Part shown: piece after piece, positions 49,442 through 60,019 of the stretch | How the letters are laid out: every line of letters starts with the position of its first letter | Position numbering within the stretch: position 1 is the first letter of the stretch | NCBI RefSeq assembly: GCF_029201565.1 | Contig: NZ_CP104002.1 | Span: 2,807,001-2,871,000 of the forward strand | Direction of reading: 5' to 3' | DNA: 64,000 nt | Source: Devosia sp. SD17-2 | GTDB lineage: Bacteria > Pseudomonadota > Alphaproteobacteria > Rhizobiales > Devosiaceae | Translations under genes and position numbers: made by a program | Notes under the pieces: generated by a model | Told to the model about the DNA's origin: nothing | The model's input: only the letters and a program-made list of their open reading frames with translations | Databases searched by the model: none

Positions 49442-50344
49442 TCAGGGGCCCGAAAGCGTATCCGGATTGGCGACGAGCGCCGCCTTGCGGCGGGCGGTGG
49501 TGAGACCGAGGTCGATGAAGGTTCTGGCGTGGTTGGCGAGGTCGACATTGTCGTCCCAGAGATTGCGCCAGATGCCGGTGGCGATAGAGAGCTTTTCGTC
49601 GACGATCTCCGACGAGAAGCTTTCGAAGGTGACCCAGTCGTCATAGCCGATGGCGATCAGCGCATCGAAGATGGCGGCGAAGTCGATGTTGCCGGTACCC
49701 AGATAGCCGCGATGGCTTTCCCCGATATGGACATAGCCGATCTTGTTGGCGGCGTTGCGGATGGCAAGGCCGATGTCCGCCTCCTCGATGTTCATGTGAA
49801 AACTGTCGAGGTGGAGAAACACATTGTCCGCGCCGGTGGCCTCGATGAAGGCGAGGCCTTGGGCGGCGGTGTTGAGCAGATTGCTCTCGAAGCGATTGAC
49901 GATTTCGAGGTTGAGGGTGACGCCTGCGCCAGCCGCAATTTCAGCGGCGCGGGCAACGGCGCCGACACTGCGCTTCCAGCTTTCAAGGGTGGGCGCGTGC
50001 ACCTGCTTGCCATGGGCGGATGAGAGAATTCCGGCGAGCTTGGTGCCGCCGAGATCGCGGGTCAGCGCGATGGCGCCGGAGAGAATCTCGAGGCCGCGAT
50101 TGACCGTCTCCGGGTCGGCACTCGAAACATCGCCCTCGGCCGGCAGGCCCATGCTGATGGAGACGTCGAGCCCATGGTCCTTGATCCGGCCAGCGAGCCA
50201 AGGAACGTCGACCAGCGTGGGGTCGAGGTAGGAAAACTCTATCAGTTTGAATCCGGTAGCCCGGGTATTCTCGAGTGCCGTCTCAAGGTCGGTCTGGCTC
50301 GAACCGGCGCTCCAGACAAAAGAATGTATGCCCAGCTTGCTCAT
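49442..50344 (-). CDS. D-tagatose/L-ribulose 3-epimerase-family TIM-barrel enzyme
   Basis: The 300-residue protein starts MSKLGIHSFVWSAGSSQTDL and has the metal-binding set of ketose 3-epimerases: Glu 147 (LNLEIVNRFES), Asp 180 (FLHLDSFHMNIEE), His 206 (YVHIGESHRGYLG) and Glu 241 (VTFESF). HIGESHRG is characteristic of the tagatose/psicose/ribulose 3-epimerase group. It is the last gene of the DeoR-controlled minus-strand operon, after a hairpin that follows the binding-protein gene. Its ketose substrate cannot be told from sequence. Confidence 0.85.
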   Translation of the reverse strand: MSKLGIHSFVWSAGSSQTDLETALENTRATGFKLIEFSYLDPTLVDVPWLAGRIKDHGLDVSISMGLPAEGDVSSADPETVNRGLEILSGAIALTRDLGGTKLAGILSSAHGKQVHAPTLESWKRSVGAVARAAEIAAGAGVTLNLEIVNRFESNLLNTAAQGLAFIEATGADNVFLHLDSFHMNIEEADIGLAIRNAANKIGYVHIGESHRGYLGTGNIDFAAIFDALIAIGYDDWVTFESFSSEIVDEKLSIATGIWRNLWDDNVDLANHARTFIDLGLTTARRKAALVANPDTLSGP

Positions 50345-50370
50345 GTGTCCCCTCAGGCAAAGACAGTAAC

Positions 50371-50394
50371 GGCGCGGCCCTTGGGGGCCACGCC
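50371..50394 (-). terminator. Hairpin after CUT2 binding-protein gene
   Basis: GGCG-c-GGCCC (50371-50380) pairs with GGGCC-a-CGCC (50385-50394), one mismatch, loop TTGG. It separates the binding-protein gene from the epimerase gene and may act as an attenuator or mRNA 3' stabiliser. No T tract follows. Confidence 0.5.
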
Positions 50395-50408
50395 GCATCT
50401 CGATTGAC

Positions 50409-51353
50409 TTAGCGGACGGCCGTCCAGCCCTGGTAGGAGTCCAGGTTTTCCGAGGTGATCAGCTCTGGTTCGAGCAGGATGGTGTCCTCGGCAGGCTTTT
50501 CACCCTTGAGTACGGCAACGCCCATTTCGAGCGCCTGACCGGCCATGACATAGGGGTCCTGAGAAGCGGACGCCTTGATCATGGATGTCCCGCTCTTGAG
50601 GGCTTCCTCGATATCGGGAGCGCCATCGACAGCGGTGATGATGAAATCGGTGCGGTTGAGCTGCTTGGCGGCGAGCTCGGCACCAATGCCTGTCGGATCA
50701 TTGATGGCAAAGACGGCGTCGATGTCATCGAAGCGGGTGAGCAGGCCCTGCATCACCGCGAGGCCTCCCTCGCGAGAGCCCTGACCGTTCTGGTCGTCGG
50801 AGAGAATGGTGATGCCCGGGTTCTGGGCGAAGACATTCTTGCAGCCCTGGACGCGGTCGATGATCGAGGACGAGGCGGGGCCATTGATGATGATGACGTT
50901 GCCCTCGCCGTTGAGTTCATCGACGATGTACTGGCAGGCCTTCTCGCCGGCGCTGACATTGTTGGTCATGACGGTAACGTCGGCGCCGGGCGCGGACACG
51001 TCGAAGGCAGCGACGACGACACCGGCGTCACGGGCCTTCTGCACAGCCGGGGCAATGGCGCTGGCGTCAACGGCATTGAGCATGATGATGTCCACGCCCG
51101 CAGCGATGAAGCTGTCGATCTGGGACACCTGCTTGTTGAGGTCATAGTCGGCGGAAACCGAGGTTACGCGGACGTCGGGATTGATCTCGCGGGCCTTGTC
51201 CTCAATGCCCTTGATGGTGGCCACGAAGAAGGGATTGCCCAGAAGGCCGACAGAAATGCCGACATTGGTCAGTTCCTTCTCCTGGGCCATGGCTCCGCCG
51301 AGGGCGAAGGCCGAAAGTGCAACACCAGTCAGCAGCTTTGGTAGAAAGTTCAT
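50409..51353 (-). CDS. CUT2 (RbsB-type) sugar ABC transporter substrate-binding protein
   Basis: The ATG at 51353 follows GGGAGGACT. The 314-residue protein has a signal peptide (MNFLPKLLTGVALSAFALGG, cleavage after AMAQE) and a family 4 binding fold: NVGISVGLLGNPFFVATIKG, FDVSAPGADVTVMTNN, IINGPASSSIIDRVQG and AINDPTGIGAELAAKQ. It delivers a monosaccharide to the 51414-52394 permease. Related proteins bind ribose, allose, rhamnose or erythritol, so the ligand is open. Confidence 0.9.
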   Translation of the reverse strand: MNFLPKLLTGVALSAFALGGAMAQEKELTNVGISVGLLGNPFFVATIKGIEDKAREINPDVRVTSVSADYDLNKQVSQIDSFIAAGVDIIMLNAVDASAIAPAVQKARDAGVVVAAFDVSAPGADVTVMTNNVSAGEKACQYIVDELNGEGNVIIINGPASSSIIDRVQGCKNVFAQNPGITILSDDQNGQGSREGGLAVMQGLLTRFDDIDAVFAINDPTGIGAELAAKQLNRTDFIITAVDGAPDIEEALKSGTSMIKASASQDPYVMAGQALEMGVAVLKGEKPAEDTILLEPELITSENLDSYQGWTAVR

Positions 51354-51413
51354 TGTAGTCCTCCCTATTGAGTGGCCGCTGGAGCGCGCCACAGTTGCCG
51401 GAATTCCGGTTGA

Positions 51414-52394
51414 TCAGGTCCTCGCGCCGCCGGCGAGACGATAGCGATCGAGCGCTACGGCGGCGATGATGACCAGTCCCTTGATGATGTATTGCCAGAT
51501 GTCAGACACACCCGTGAGGATGAGCCCATTGGACAGGACGGCGATGATCAGTGCGCCGATCAGCGTGCCCCAGATGGAGCCGACGCCACCGACGAAGCTG
51601 GTGCCGCCGAGGATGACGGCGGCTATTGCGTCCAGCTCATAGGCCTGGCCCAGTTGCAGGCCATTGGCTGCGTAGAGGCGCGCCGCGGACATGACGCCGC
51701 CAAGGCCCGCCATGAGGCCGGAGAAGCAATAGACGAAGAGCAGCACCAGCGGCACGTTGATGCCGGTGAGGCGCGCCGCATCCGGATTGCCGCCCACCGC
51801 ATAGATCTGGGTTCCAAGTACGGTGCGCTTGAGCACGAACCAGGACATGACCACGACGAGGAAGGCGATGATCACCAGCCACGGCACGCCGAAGACGCTG
51901 CCATTGCCGATGAACTGGAACGGCAGGTTTGGATTGAAGACGGTGGTATCGGCGCCCAGCAGGCGGGCAAGACCGCGCACGGCGGTCAGCGAGCCCAAGG
52001 TGACGATGAAGGGCGGCAGCTTCATGTATGCGATGAGCATTCCATTGGCGAGGCCACAGGCCAGACCCATGGCAAGCCCCGCCAGGATGCCGAGCATGCC
52101 GATGTCGGGAAAGAGCGAGACGATCACTGCCACCATTGCGGATGCGGCCAGGATCGAGCCGACCGACAGATCGATACCGCCGGTGAGAATGACCAGTGTC
52201 ATGCCCGCCGCCAGGACTGTGTTGATGGAGGCCTGCTGCATGACAATCGAGAGATTGTTCGGGTTCATGAAGCGGCCGCTGAGCAGCTGAAAGCCCACCG
52301 CGAGGATGATCAGGACCGGCAACATGCCAAGCGCGGCCAACATGGCGCGAACGCGTTGGCGCTGGGCGATTGGGCTCACAGGGGCGTCAGTCAT
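51414..52394 (-). CDS. CUT2 (RbsC-type) sugar ABC transporter permease
   Basis: The 326-residue permease has eight to ten hydrophobic helices and family motifs: VLAAGMTLVILTGGIDLSVG, GLANGMLIAYMKLPPFIVTL, NPDAARLTGINVP and AVILGGTSFVGGVGSIWGTL. It forms a homodimeric channel with the RbsA-type ATPase and the binding protein that flank it on the same strand. Confidence 0.92.
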   Translation of the reverse strand: MTDAPVSPIAQRQRVRAMLAALGMLPVLIILAVGFQLLSGRFMNPNNLSIVMQQASINTVLAAGMTLVILTGGIDLSVGSILAASAMVAVIVSLFPDIGMLGILAGLAMGLACGLANGMLIAYMKLPPFIVTLGSLTAVRGLARLLGADTTVFNPNLPFQFIGNGSVFGVPWLVIIAFLVVVMSWFVLKRTVLGTQIYAVGGNPDAARLTGINVPLVLLFVYCFSGLMAGLGGVMSAARLYAANGLQLGQAYELDAIAAVILGGTSFVGGVGSIWGTLIGALIIAVLSNGLILTGVSDIWQYIIKGLVIIAAVALDRYRLAGGART

Positions 52395-52428
52395 GGTCCT
52401 GCCTAGGGTTGAAAATTGTGGGTCGGGG

Positions 52429-53978
<1,550 letters not shown>

Positions 53979-53982
<4 letters not shown>

Positions 53983-55349
53983 GCCACGTCCTCCCTCTGT
54001 TCTGCGGCGATGTGTTCGCGCCAGGTCTTGCGGTAGGCCTCAAGCCCCGCGAGGGCCAAAGGCTGGCTGCGCGTGAGTTCACCAACGGCCGCGTGGACAT
54101 CGAAATCCTCCATGGCGAGAGCTGCTGCTCCGAGCGCACTGCCCTCGACCTCCCGGCAGGAGAGTATTTTCTGGCTGTGGCGCAATTGCGCCAGGAGTGG
54201 TCCGTAAAGACCGGTTTTGACGAGGCCGCCATCGACCACCAGATCATTGCTGGACTGGACAAGATCGAGGGACAGATCGGTCATCAGGGCGACATAGAGC
54301 AGCGCCGCCGCACCCCGCTCTTCCGGCGTTGGCTGAGGGCCGATGAGGCGACCCTGCAATCCCTGGAAGGGCCCGCCCGGCGCAAAGGACGGCAGGGCGA
54401 AAATCGACTTGTTTATGACGCTTTCGAGCGCCGCGAGGGAAATGGGAGCCGTCCACCCCTGGCTGATCAGATCATATTCGCGACCGCCCATGAAGCGGAT
54501 GGTGGCGACGGGATGTCGGTCGACCGTCACATTGGCCAGCATGTCGCGACGCTCATCTAGCGCCTGCAATGGGCAGGCAGTGTTAAAGATGATCACCCAG
54601 GTGCCGCTCGAGACAAGGGTAAAATCCTCAAGGCCCAGGGCGCGGTAGAGATAGAGCGCTGAATTGCTGTCGTGGACGCCGTTATGAACCACCAGCTGCC
54701 GATCGCCGGTGGAGGTCTTGAGTGGGTAAGAGCCAAGAGGTGCGCCGGCACGGGCAAAGGGCGGCATCTTCTCTTCCCAGCCCTGGGCTTTGACCAGATC
54801 GCTGAAATCATCGGCCAGTGGCGCCCAGAGATGGGAGTGACAGCCGAGATAGGAGACTTCCGAGCGGGCCGCGCCACTGAAGCGCCAGCTCCAGAACTGC
54901 GGATAGCTCAGGATCCATTCGGCTTTTAAAACGGCGTCTGGTTCGACCGCGGCCAGCCAGAGCAGATGGCGGCCGTAGTTGAAGCCCAGCGGCAGGGCCG
55001 GAGAGAAGGTTTCGCTGAAGGGAGGAATGTCCGCGTCGATCGCTGCGGCGATATCAAGGGGCGGATCCTGTTCGTAGTCAAGGACGGGATGGGTGAGCCC
55101 CTCGGGCCGGACAAGGGCGAAGGTGCAGCCATGGCCCGAAAACATGACGCCGGTGACGTCATGCCGATCGGCGATTTCGGCGAGGGATGCATTCATCCAG
55201 TTGAAGAGATGGGCATCGTCGAGCACGCGGCGCCCATGGTGATCGATCCAGACCGGCTTTGTGCGGCTCTGATGGAGGATGGCCCCGTCGCGAGCGAGAA
55301 CGAACATTTTTGAATTCGTCTTGCCGAGATCAAAGACCGCCAGGCTCAT
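53979..55349 (-). CDS. FGGY-family carbohydrate kinase (rhamnulokinase/fuculokinase-like)
   Basis: The 456-residue kinase starts [20 protein letters not shown] (phosphate-binding loop DLGKTNSK), has the catalytic Asp in [17 protein letters not shown] and a C-terminal nucleotide region ([30 protein letters not shown]). Within the FGGY group it is closer to L-fuculo/L-rhamnulokinase-type sequences by feel. It probably phosphorylates the ketose made by the epimerase or one imported directly. Its start overlaps the DeoR gene stop. Confidence 0.85.
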
Positions 55350-56128
55350 TGTTCAGCGCCCCCGCTTCCGGCGATGAGAACGGTGACGCCATTATCCTCC
55401 AGTTCCTTGGCGGTCGCATCGGGCAGGTCTTCGTCGGTCACCAAAGTGCCGATGCGCGATAGAGGCAGCACGACATTGCGGGGGCGGATCTTGAATTTCC
55501 GGCTATCGGCGAGGACCACCACCTCGTCAGCCCAGTCACTCAGTTCGCTGACAACCCTGACTAGAAGGGGATGGGATTCCAGCGTCCCCTCGCCGCTGAT
55601 GCCCTGCGCCCCCACAAAGAAACGGGAGGCATAAAACGGGGCTGTGCTGTTGGTAGGCGAAGCTAGAATGCCCGGCTCGCGATGCAGCTCGCCGCCCGGC
55701 AGGACCAGCTGGCAGGAGCCGCTGTCGCCGAGATGGGCCGCAAGGGGCATGGAATTGGTGTAAACGCGCAGGCTGCGTTGGGCGAGAATGGCCCCGAGGT
55801 GAAAGCAAGTCGAGCCGGCGTTGATGATGATGGAGTCGCCGTCCCGCACCAGGGTGGCCGCGAGGCGCGCTATGGAACGCTTGGCATCTACGGCGATATC
55901 GCGGTTTTCATCATAGGGGCGCGCGGAGCTGGCCTTGCCGGCGCTGCCTTCGCGGGCCGAAATGCCGCCGTAGACTTTGCGCGCCTGCCCCTGCTGATGC
56001 AGTTTTTCGATGTCGCGACGGATCGTAGCGGCGGATACGCCCAGAGCATCCTGAAGATCGCGCACCGAGACAAAGGGGCGATCCTTCAAAATGTCGGCGA
56101 TCTGCTGGTGACGATCCGAGTCGATCAC
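55346..56128 (-). CDS. DeoR-family transcriptional regulator
   Basis: A GTG at 56128, with GGGAGGG upstream, starts a 260-residue repressor: HTH DSDRHQQIADILKDRPFVSV, LQDALGVSAATIRRDIEKLH, then a sugar-phosphate sensor domain with DGDSIIINAGSTCFHLG and NSMPLAAHLGDSG. It is first gene of the minus operon and divergent from the aldolase operon, with a palindrome at 56206-56224 between. DeoR proteins respond to phosphorylated sugar intermediates. Confidence 0.9.
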   Translation of the reverse strand: MIDSDRHQQIADILKDRPFVSVRDLQDALGVSAATIRRDIEKLHQQGQARKVYGGISAREGSAGKASSARPYDENRDIAVDAKRSIARLAATLVRDGDSIIINAGSTCFHLGAILAQRSLRVYTNSMPLAAHLGDSGSCQLVLPGGELHREPGILASPTNSTAPFYASRFFVGAQGISGEGTLESHPLLVRVVSELSDWADEVVVLADSRKFKIRPRNVVLPLSRIGTLVTDEDLPDATAKELEDNGVTVLIAGSGGAEQ

Positions 56129-56205
56129 GCGGCTATCCCTCCCTGGGCAATTTATTGCCTCATTGGAGCCATCGTATTCACAACTCGCTCACCCTTGCAA
56201 GGGGT

Positions 56206-56224
56206 TGATGATCAAAGTTCATCA
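56206..56224. promoter_or_regulatory. Putative DeoR operator (TGATGA-N7-TCATCA)
   Basis: TGATGA (56206-56211) and TCATCA (56219-56224) form a perfect inverted repeat between the divergent DeoR and aldolase operons, at a position where one repressor could control both. Confidence 0.55.
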
Positions 56225-56298
56225 TGCTTGACGAAAGTTCCTCAGGTGGCCTAGACCATATGGGATGGCGAAAGACGCCAATCGAAAGGGAGGGCCCG

Positions 56299-57360
56299 AT
56301 GGCGGCGGATCAGCAGAGCACGCAGGCGCTTGCGGCCCTCAGTGCCTTTTCCGCCAGGCTCGGGCGCGACATCACCCGCACACAGGGTGCTGGCGGCAAT
56401 ACTTCGATCAAGATCGGCGATGTGATGTGGGTGAAGGCCTCCGGCACATGGCTGGCGCATGCGCTCGAGCGCGACATCATGGTGCCGCTCGAAACCGCCC
56501 CGCTGGTGGAAGCGCTCGACGCCGGTGATCCGCGCGCCGAGAAAGCGACCGACTTCGTTGTCGCAGACCTCAATGTTTCAGGCCTTCGACCATCAATCGA
56601 AGCGAGCGTGCATGCCTCGATCCCGCAGCGCGTCGTTGCCCATTTCCATTGCGTCAACACGCTGGCCCATGCTGTGTGCACCGACGCCGAGGACGAGCTG
56701 ACGCAGATCTTTGCCGATCGGCTACCCCATTTGAGCTGGGCGCTGATCCCCTATCGCCGTCCTGGGACGCCACTGGCGCGGGCCATCGCTGCGGTCCGCG
56801 ACCGCGCGCCGGATGTGCTGGTTCTGGCCAATCACGGGCTGGTGGTCTGCGGCGACACCGTTGAGGAAACAGCGGCCCGGGTGGAAGAGGTGACTGCTGC
56901 CCTCGCCCTGCCGCGCAGAACAACAGCGCTGGCAGATTTTTCCCGGCTTCAGGCTGAGGCAGAGACGCTTGGTGACTATGCTCTTCCGGACGACAAGGAG
57001 TGCCACGATATCGCGCTCGACCCGATCGCGCTGACCCATGCGCGCGGCGGCTCGCTCTATCCGGACCATGTCATCTTCCTCGGCACCGAACTCGGAACGC
57101 TCGATGAACCTGGCAATCTCGCTGCCACAGTGTCGGCCGAAGAGCCCAAGCTTGTTGTGCTCCCCGGACAGGGAGTACTCGTGCGCAAGGGGCTGACTGC
57201 GGGTGGGCAGGCCATGGTCCGATGCCTTGCCGAAGTGGTTACCCGCATCCCGGAGGGCCGCAGGCTCAATTACCTGACGGCGGATCAGGAATATGAGCTC
57301 ACCCATTGGGAGGCCGAGAAATACAGGCAGTCCCTCGATCGACAGGCCACACAGGGATGA
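56299..57360 (+). CDS. Class II aldolase/adducin-family protein
   Basis: The ATG at 56299 follows AAAGGGAGGG. The 353-residue protein has the class II aldolase domain: TQGAGGNTSIKIGDVMWVKA, EASVHASIPQRVVAHFHCVN with the zinc His pair, and LVLANHGLVVCGDTVEE with the third His. It is longer than fuculose- or rhamnulose-1-phosphate aldolases (about 215-275 residues), with a C-terminal extension of roughly 130 residues. It probably cleaves a ketose phosphate. Its stop overlaps the second FGGY kinase gene. Confidence 0.88.
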   Translation: MAADQQSTQALAALSAFSARLGRDITRTQGAGGNTSIKIGDVMWVKASGTWLAHALERDIMVPLETAPLVEALDAGDPRAEKATDFVVADLNVSGLRPSIEASVHASIPQRVVAHFHCVNTLAHAVCTDAEDELTQIFADRLPHLSWALIPYRRPGTPLARAIAAVRDRAPDVLVLANHGLVVCGDTVEETAARVEEVTAALALPRRTTALADFSRLQAEAETLGDYALPDDKECHDIALDPIALTHARGGSLYPDHVIFLGTELGTLDEPGNLAATVSAEEPKLVVLPGQGVLVRKGLTAGGQAMVRCLAEVVTRIPEGRRLNYLTADQEYELTHWEAEKYRQSLDRQATQG

Positions 57361-58625
57361 AACGGGCGGCCGCCGTCGGCATTGACCTCGGAACATCAGG
57401 CATTCGCGCAGCGGCGATCGATGACGACGGACGCTCCCTTGGCTTAGGCGCCTACGGGTTTACCGGGGCGGAGGCCGCGCGGGATCCCAGCCAATGGATC
57501 GCGGGCGTTGAAAGCTGTTTTGTCCAATTGCGGGCAGAAGTGGACCTCTCCGGCGCCATCGCGGTTTCTGTAGACGGGACATCAGGCACGGTCTTGGCGC
57601 TGGACCACAGCGGCGCCCCAATCGAGCCGGCCGCACTTTACAATGCACCAGTCCCCTCCGCGGACATCCTTGCGAGCATTGATGAGCACGCGCCGCACTC
57701 CAGTCCGGCGCGGGGGGCGAGTTCGCCGCTCGGAAAGGCCATCGATTTTCATCAGCGACTTTCTCCCGCACGGATTGTGCATCAGGCGGACTGGCTGGCG
57801 ATGCAGCTCGGGGATGGAACGGCCCTCAGCGACGAGAACAACGCGCTCAAAACCGGATATGATCTCGAGAGTGGCAGCTGGCCGGAGTGGATCGCGCGGG
57901 CCGGCCTGCCGCTGGACCTGCTGCCGGCGGTGCGTCCTGCGGGAAGCCCCGTGTGCACCACCAGCTCCTGGGCGCGGGCGCTCGGCCTGCCGGAAGCGTG
58001 CCAGGTCCATGTGGGCACGACGGATGGCTGCGCCTCCTTTCTCGCCACGGGCGCGTCGGAGATCGGCGACGGCGTGACCGCGCTGGGCTCGTCGCTGGTC
58101 CTCAAGCTTTTGTCGGCGAAACGGATCGACGCCCCGCAATTCGGTATCTACAGCCACCGCGTCAACGGGATGTGGCTGGCGGGGGGCGCGTCCAACACCG
58201 GCGGCGCGGTGATCAAGGCGCTGTTGCCGGACGCAGACCTCGATGCGCTGAGCGCTGGGATCGACCCGGAGACGCCGACCGGCCTCTCCTACTATCCATT
58301 GGCCAGACCGGGGGAGCGCTTTCCGGTCAGCGCTCCCGACCTGCAGCCGAGAGTGTTGCCACGCCCTGATGACGATGCGGTCTATTTCCAGGGGTTGCTT
58401 GAGGGGATCTCCGATATCGAGGCGCGCGGCTACGATATCCTCGAACAACTGGGCGGCCCAGCGCTTGCCTCTGTCCGCACCGTGGGCGGCGGCGCGGCGA
58501 ACCATGCGTGGGAACGCCTCCGCATGAGGAGACTGGGCGTACCCTTTCTGCCAGCACAGTCGGTAGAGGCCGCTGTCGGCGTGGCGCGTCTGGCACTCGG
58601 GAGGGCGCATCATGGCCAAGCTTGA
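57357..58625 (+). CDS. FGGY-family carbohydrate kinase (ribulokinase/xylulokinase-like)
   Basis: The 422-residue kinase starts MKRAAAVGIDLGTSGIRAAA and has SVDGTSGTVLALD, a catalytic Asp in HVGTTDGCASFLATG and C-terminal VRTVGGGAANHAWERLRMRR. These fit the YDR109C-like D-ribulokinase group. It is distinct from the minus-strand kinase, so the regulon has two sugar kinases, possibly acting on aldose and ketose forms or on different carbons. Its end overlaps the HAD gene by 14 bases. Confidence 0.85.
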   Translation: MKRAAAVGIDLGTSGIRAAAIDDDGRSLGLGAYGFTGAEAARDPSQWIAGVESCFVQLRAEVDLSGAIAVSVDGTSGTVLALDHSGAPIEPAALYNAPVPSADILASIDEHAPHSSPARGASSPLGKAIDFHQRLSPARIVHQADWLAMQLGDGTALSDENNALKTGYDLESGSWPEWIARAGLPLDLLPAVRPAGSPVCTTSSWARALGLPEACQVHVGTTDGCASFLATGASEIGDGVTALGSSLVLKLLSAKRIDAPQFGIYSHRVNGMWLAGGASNTGGAVIKALLPDADLDALSAGIDPETPTGLSYYPLARPGERFPVSAPDLQPRVLPRPDDDAVYFQGLLEGISDIEARGYDILEQLGGPALASVRTVGGGAANHAWERLRMRRLGVPFLPAQSVEAAVGVARLALGRAHHGQA

Positions 58626-59481
58626 GCCAATTGTCTCGCTGCAGCAAATTGCCGAGGCTTACGAGTTCTTTTTCGTCGATCAGTTCGGCGTGCTGCTGGA
58701 TGGCGCCATTCCATACGCCGGCGCCATCGAGGCCCTCAACTATCTCAAATCGCGCGGAAAAACCGTCATCATCCTCTCCAACTCAGGACGCGCGGGCGAT
58801 TACAACGGCAGGCGGCTCGCCAAGCTCGGCATCGGGCCCGATCTCTATGATCATCTCGTCACTTCCGGGGACGTCGCCTTCGAATTGGTCAGAAGCGGCG
58901 GATTTGGCATGCCCCTCGCGGCGGCGACCTGCCTCACCATTTCGAGCGGCGATGACACCAATCTGGCTGACCGCCTGCAGCTTGAGAGCGTGCCTGCGAG
59001 CGAGGTCGCCGACCTCATTGTCATCTCAGGCAGCGAGGCCGACAAGATATCGCTCGTCGCCTACCGGGAACTATTGCGGCCCGCGGCGGCCCGGGGTGTC
59101 CCGGCCATCTGCACCAATCCAGACATGGAAATGCTCACCGGTGACGGAACAGCGCCTGGAGCGGGTGCCATTGCACGGGTCTACGAGGAATTGGGGGGTA
59201 CTGTCCGCTGGATCGGCAAGCCTTTCAACGACATCTACGCGCACGCCTTTCAGCTCTGCGGCACGCCAGCGAAGGATAACGTCGTTGCGATCGGCGACAG
59301 CATCGAACACGACATCGCCGGCGCCACCCAATTCGGCATCGCTGCGGCGCTGGTCCGAACCGGGATCCATTCCGGCCTGCCCGATCCTGAGCTGGCGGAG
59401 ATGCTCGAAACAGGCGGCCCATTCCGGCCGATGATCCTGCCCGCGTTTACTCTCGACGAGGTGCCAGACGCGAACAAGTGA
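58612..59481 (+). CDS. HAD-superfamily (TIGR01459-type) hydrolase
   Basis: The 289-residue protein has motif I FFVDQFGVLLDGAIPY, with Asp nucleophile and Phe in place of the usual Asp two residues later, as in the TIGR01459 group. Motif II is VIILSNSGRAG, motif III Lys lies in WIGKPFNDIYAHAF and motif IV is VAIGDSIEHDIAGA. It could dephosphorylate a sugar-phosphate by-product of the aldolase pathway. It overlaps the FGGY kinase gene. Confidence 0.85.
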   Translation: MAKLEPIVSLQQIAEAYEFFFVDQFGVLLDGAIPYAGAIEALNYLKSRGKTVIILSNSGRAGDYNGRRLAKLGIGPDLYDHLVTSGDVAFELVRSGGFGMPLAAATCLTISSGDDTNLADRLQLESVPASEVADLIVISGSEADKISLVAYRELLRPAAARGVPAICTNPDMEMLTGDGTAPGAGAIARVYEELGGTVRWIGKPFNDIYAHAFQLCGTPAKDNVVAIGDSIEHDIAGATQFGIAAALVRTGIHSGLPDPELAEMLETGGPFRPMILPAFTLDEVPDANK

Positions 59482-59571
59482 AGCGGGCAGTTACTGTTGC
59501 GCTTCGGGAGAGCATCACAGGCGCGAAAAAACCTGCTAGTCTTGATGCGGTATATCCTTGGGACGAGGGCT

Positions 59572-59784
59572 ATGCAGTTCCAAATAGTGGCGGCGGCTTA
59601 CGATGCGGCGCGTCAATATCTGCACTATACGGTGAGCGGGAAGAAGGGCGCGCGCTCCTTCACCATTTCCTCGAAGGTAAAGTGTCTCAAAAATCCGGAG
59701 ACACCGGAACGCCTGCACATGGTCGTTCTCCTCGCCATCACGGACCATTTCAATCACCCCAGCCCGTCAGGTCATCCCTGGTAA
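59572..59784 (+). CDS. Small hypothetical protein
   Basis: The ATG at 59572, preceded by GACGAGGGC, gives 70 residues: MQFQIVAAAYDAARQYLHYT, VSGKKGARSFTISSKV and a C-terminal AITDHFNHPSPSGHPW. The sequence has the look of a small conserved alphaproteobacterial protein. Several other frames overlap, so support is moderate. Confidence 0.45.
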   Translation: MQFQIVAAAYDAARQYLHYTVSGKKGARSFTISSKVKCLKNPETPERLHMVVLLAITDHFNHPSPSGHPW

Positions 59785-60019
59785 GCCGCTTGGGCGCGCC
59801 TCCGTGCTGGAAGTGCCGTATTGTCGCACAAGCTTCATGACGCCTGAGATCAGCGGATATCGCGCTTGCGGCGCCGGGCCGCGACATGATCAAATCGGCG
59901 ACAGACATTTCGGATTCGGATCGTCCCGCCCAGGAGTCTTTCCTGTGGGCCAGCAGTCTGCCTTCCTCGGACGGATTGACGCGCCGTGCGGGGTCCACGC
60001 AGCAGACTGGCAACATCAT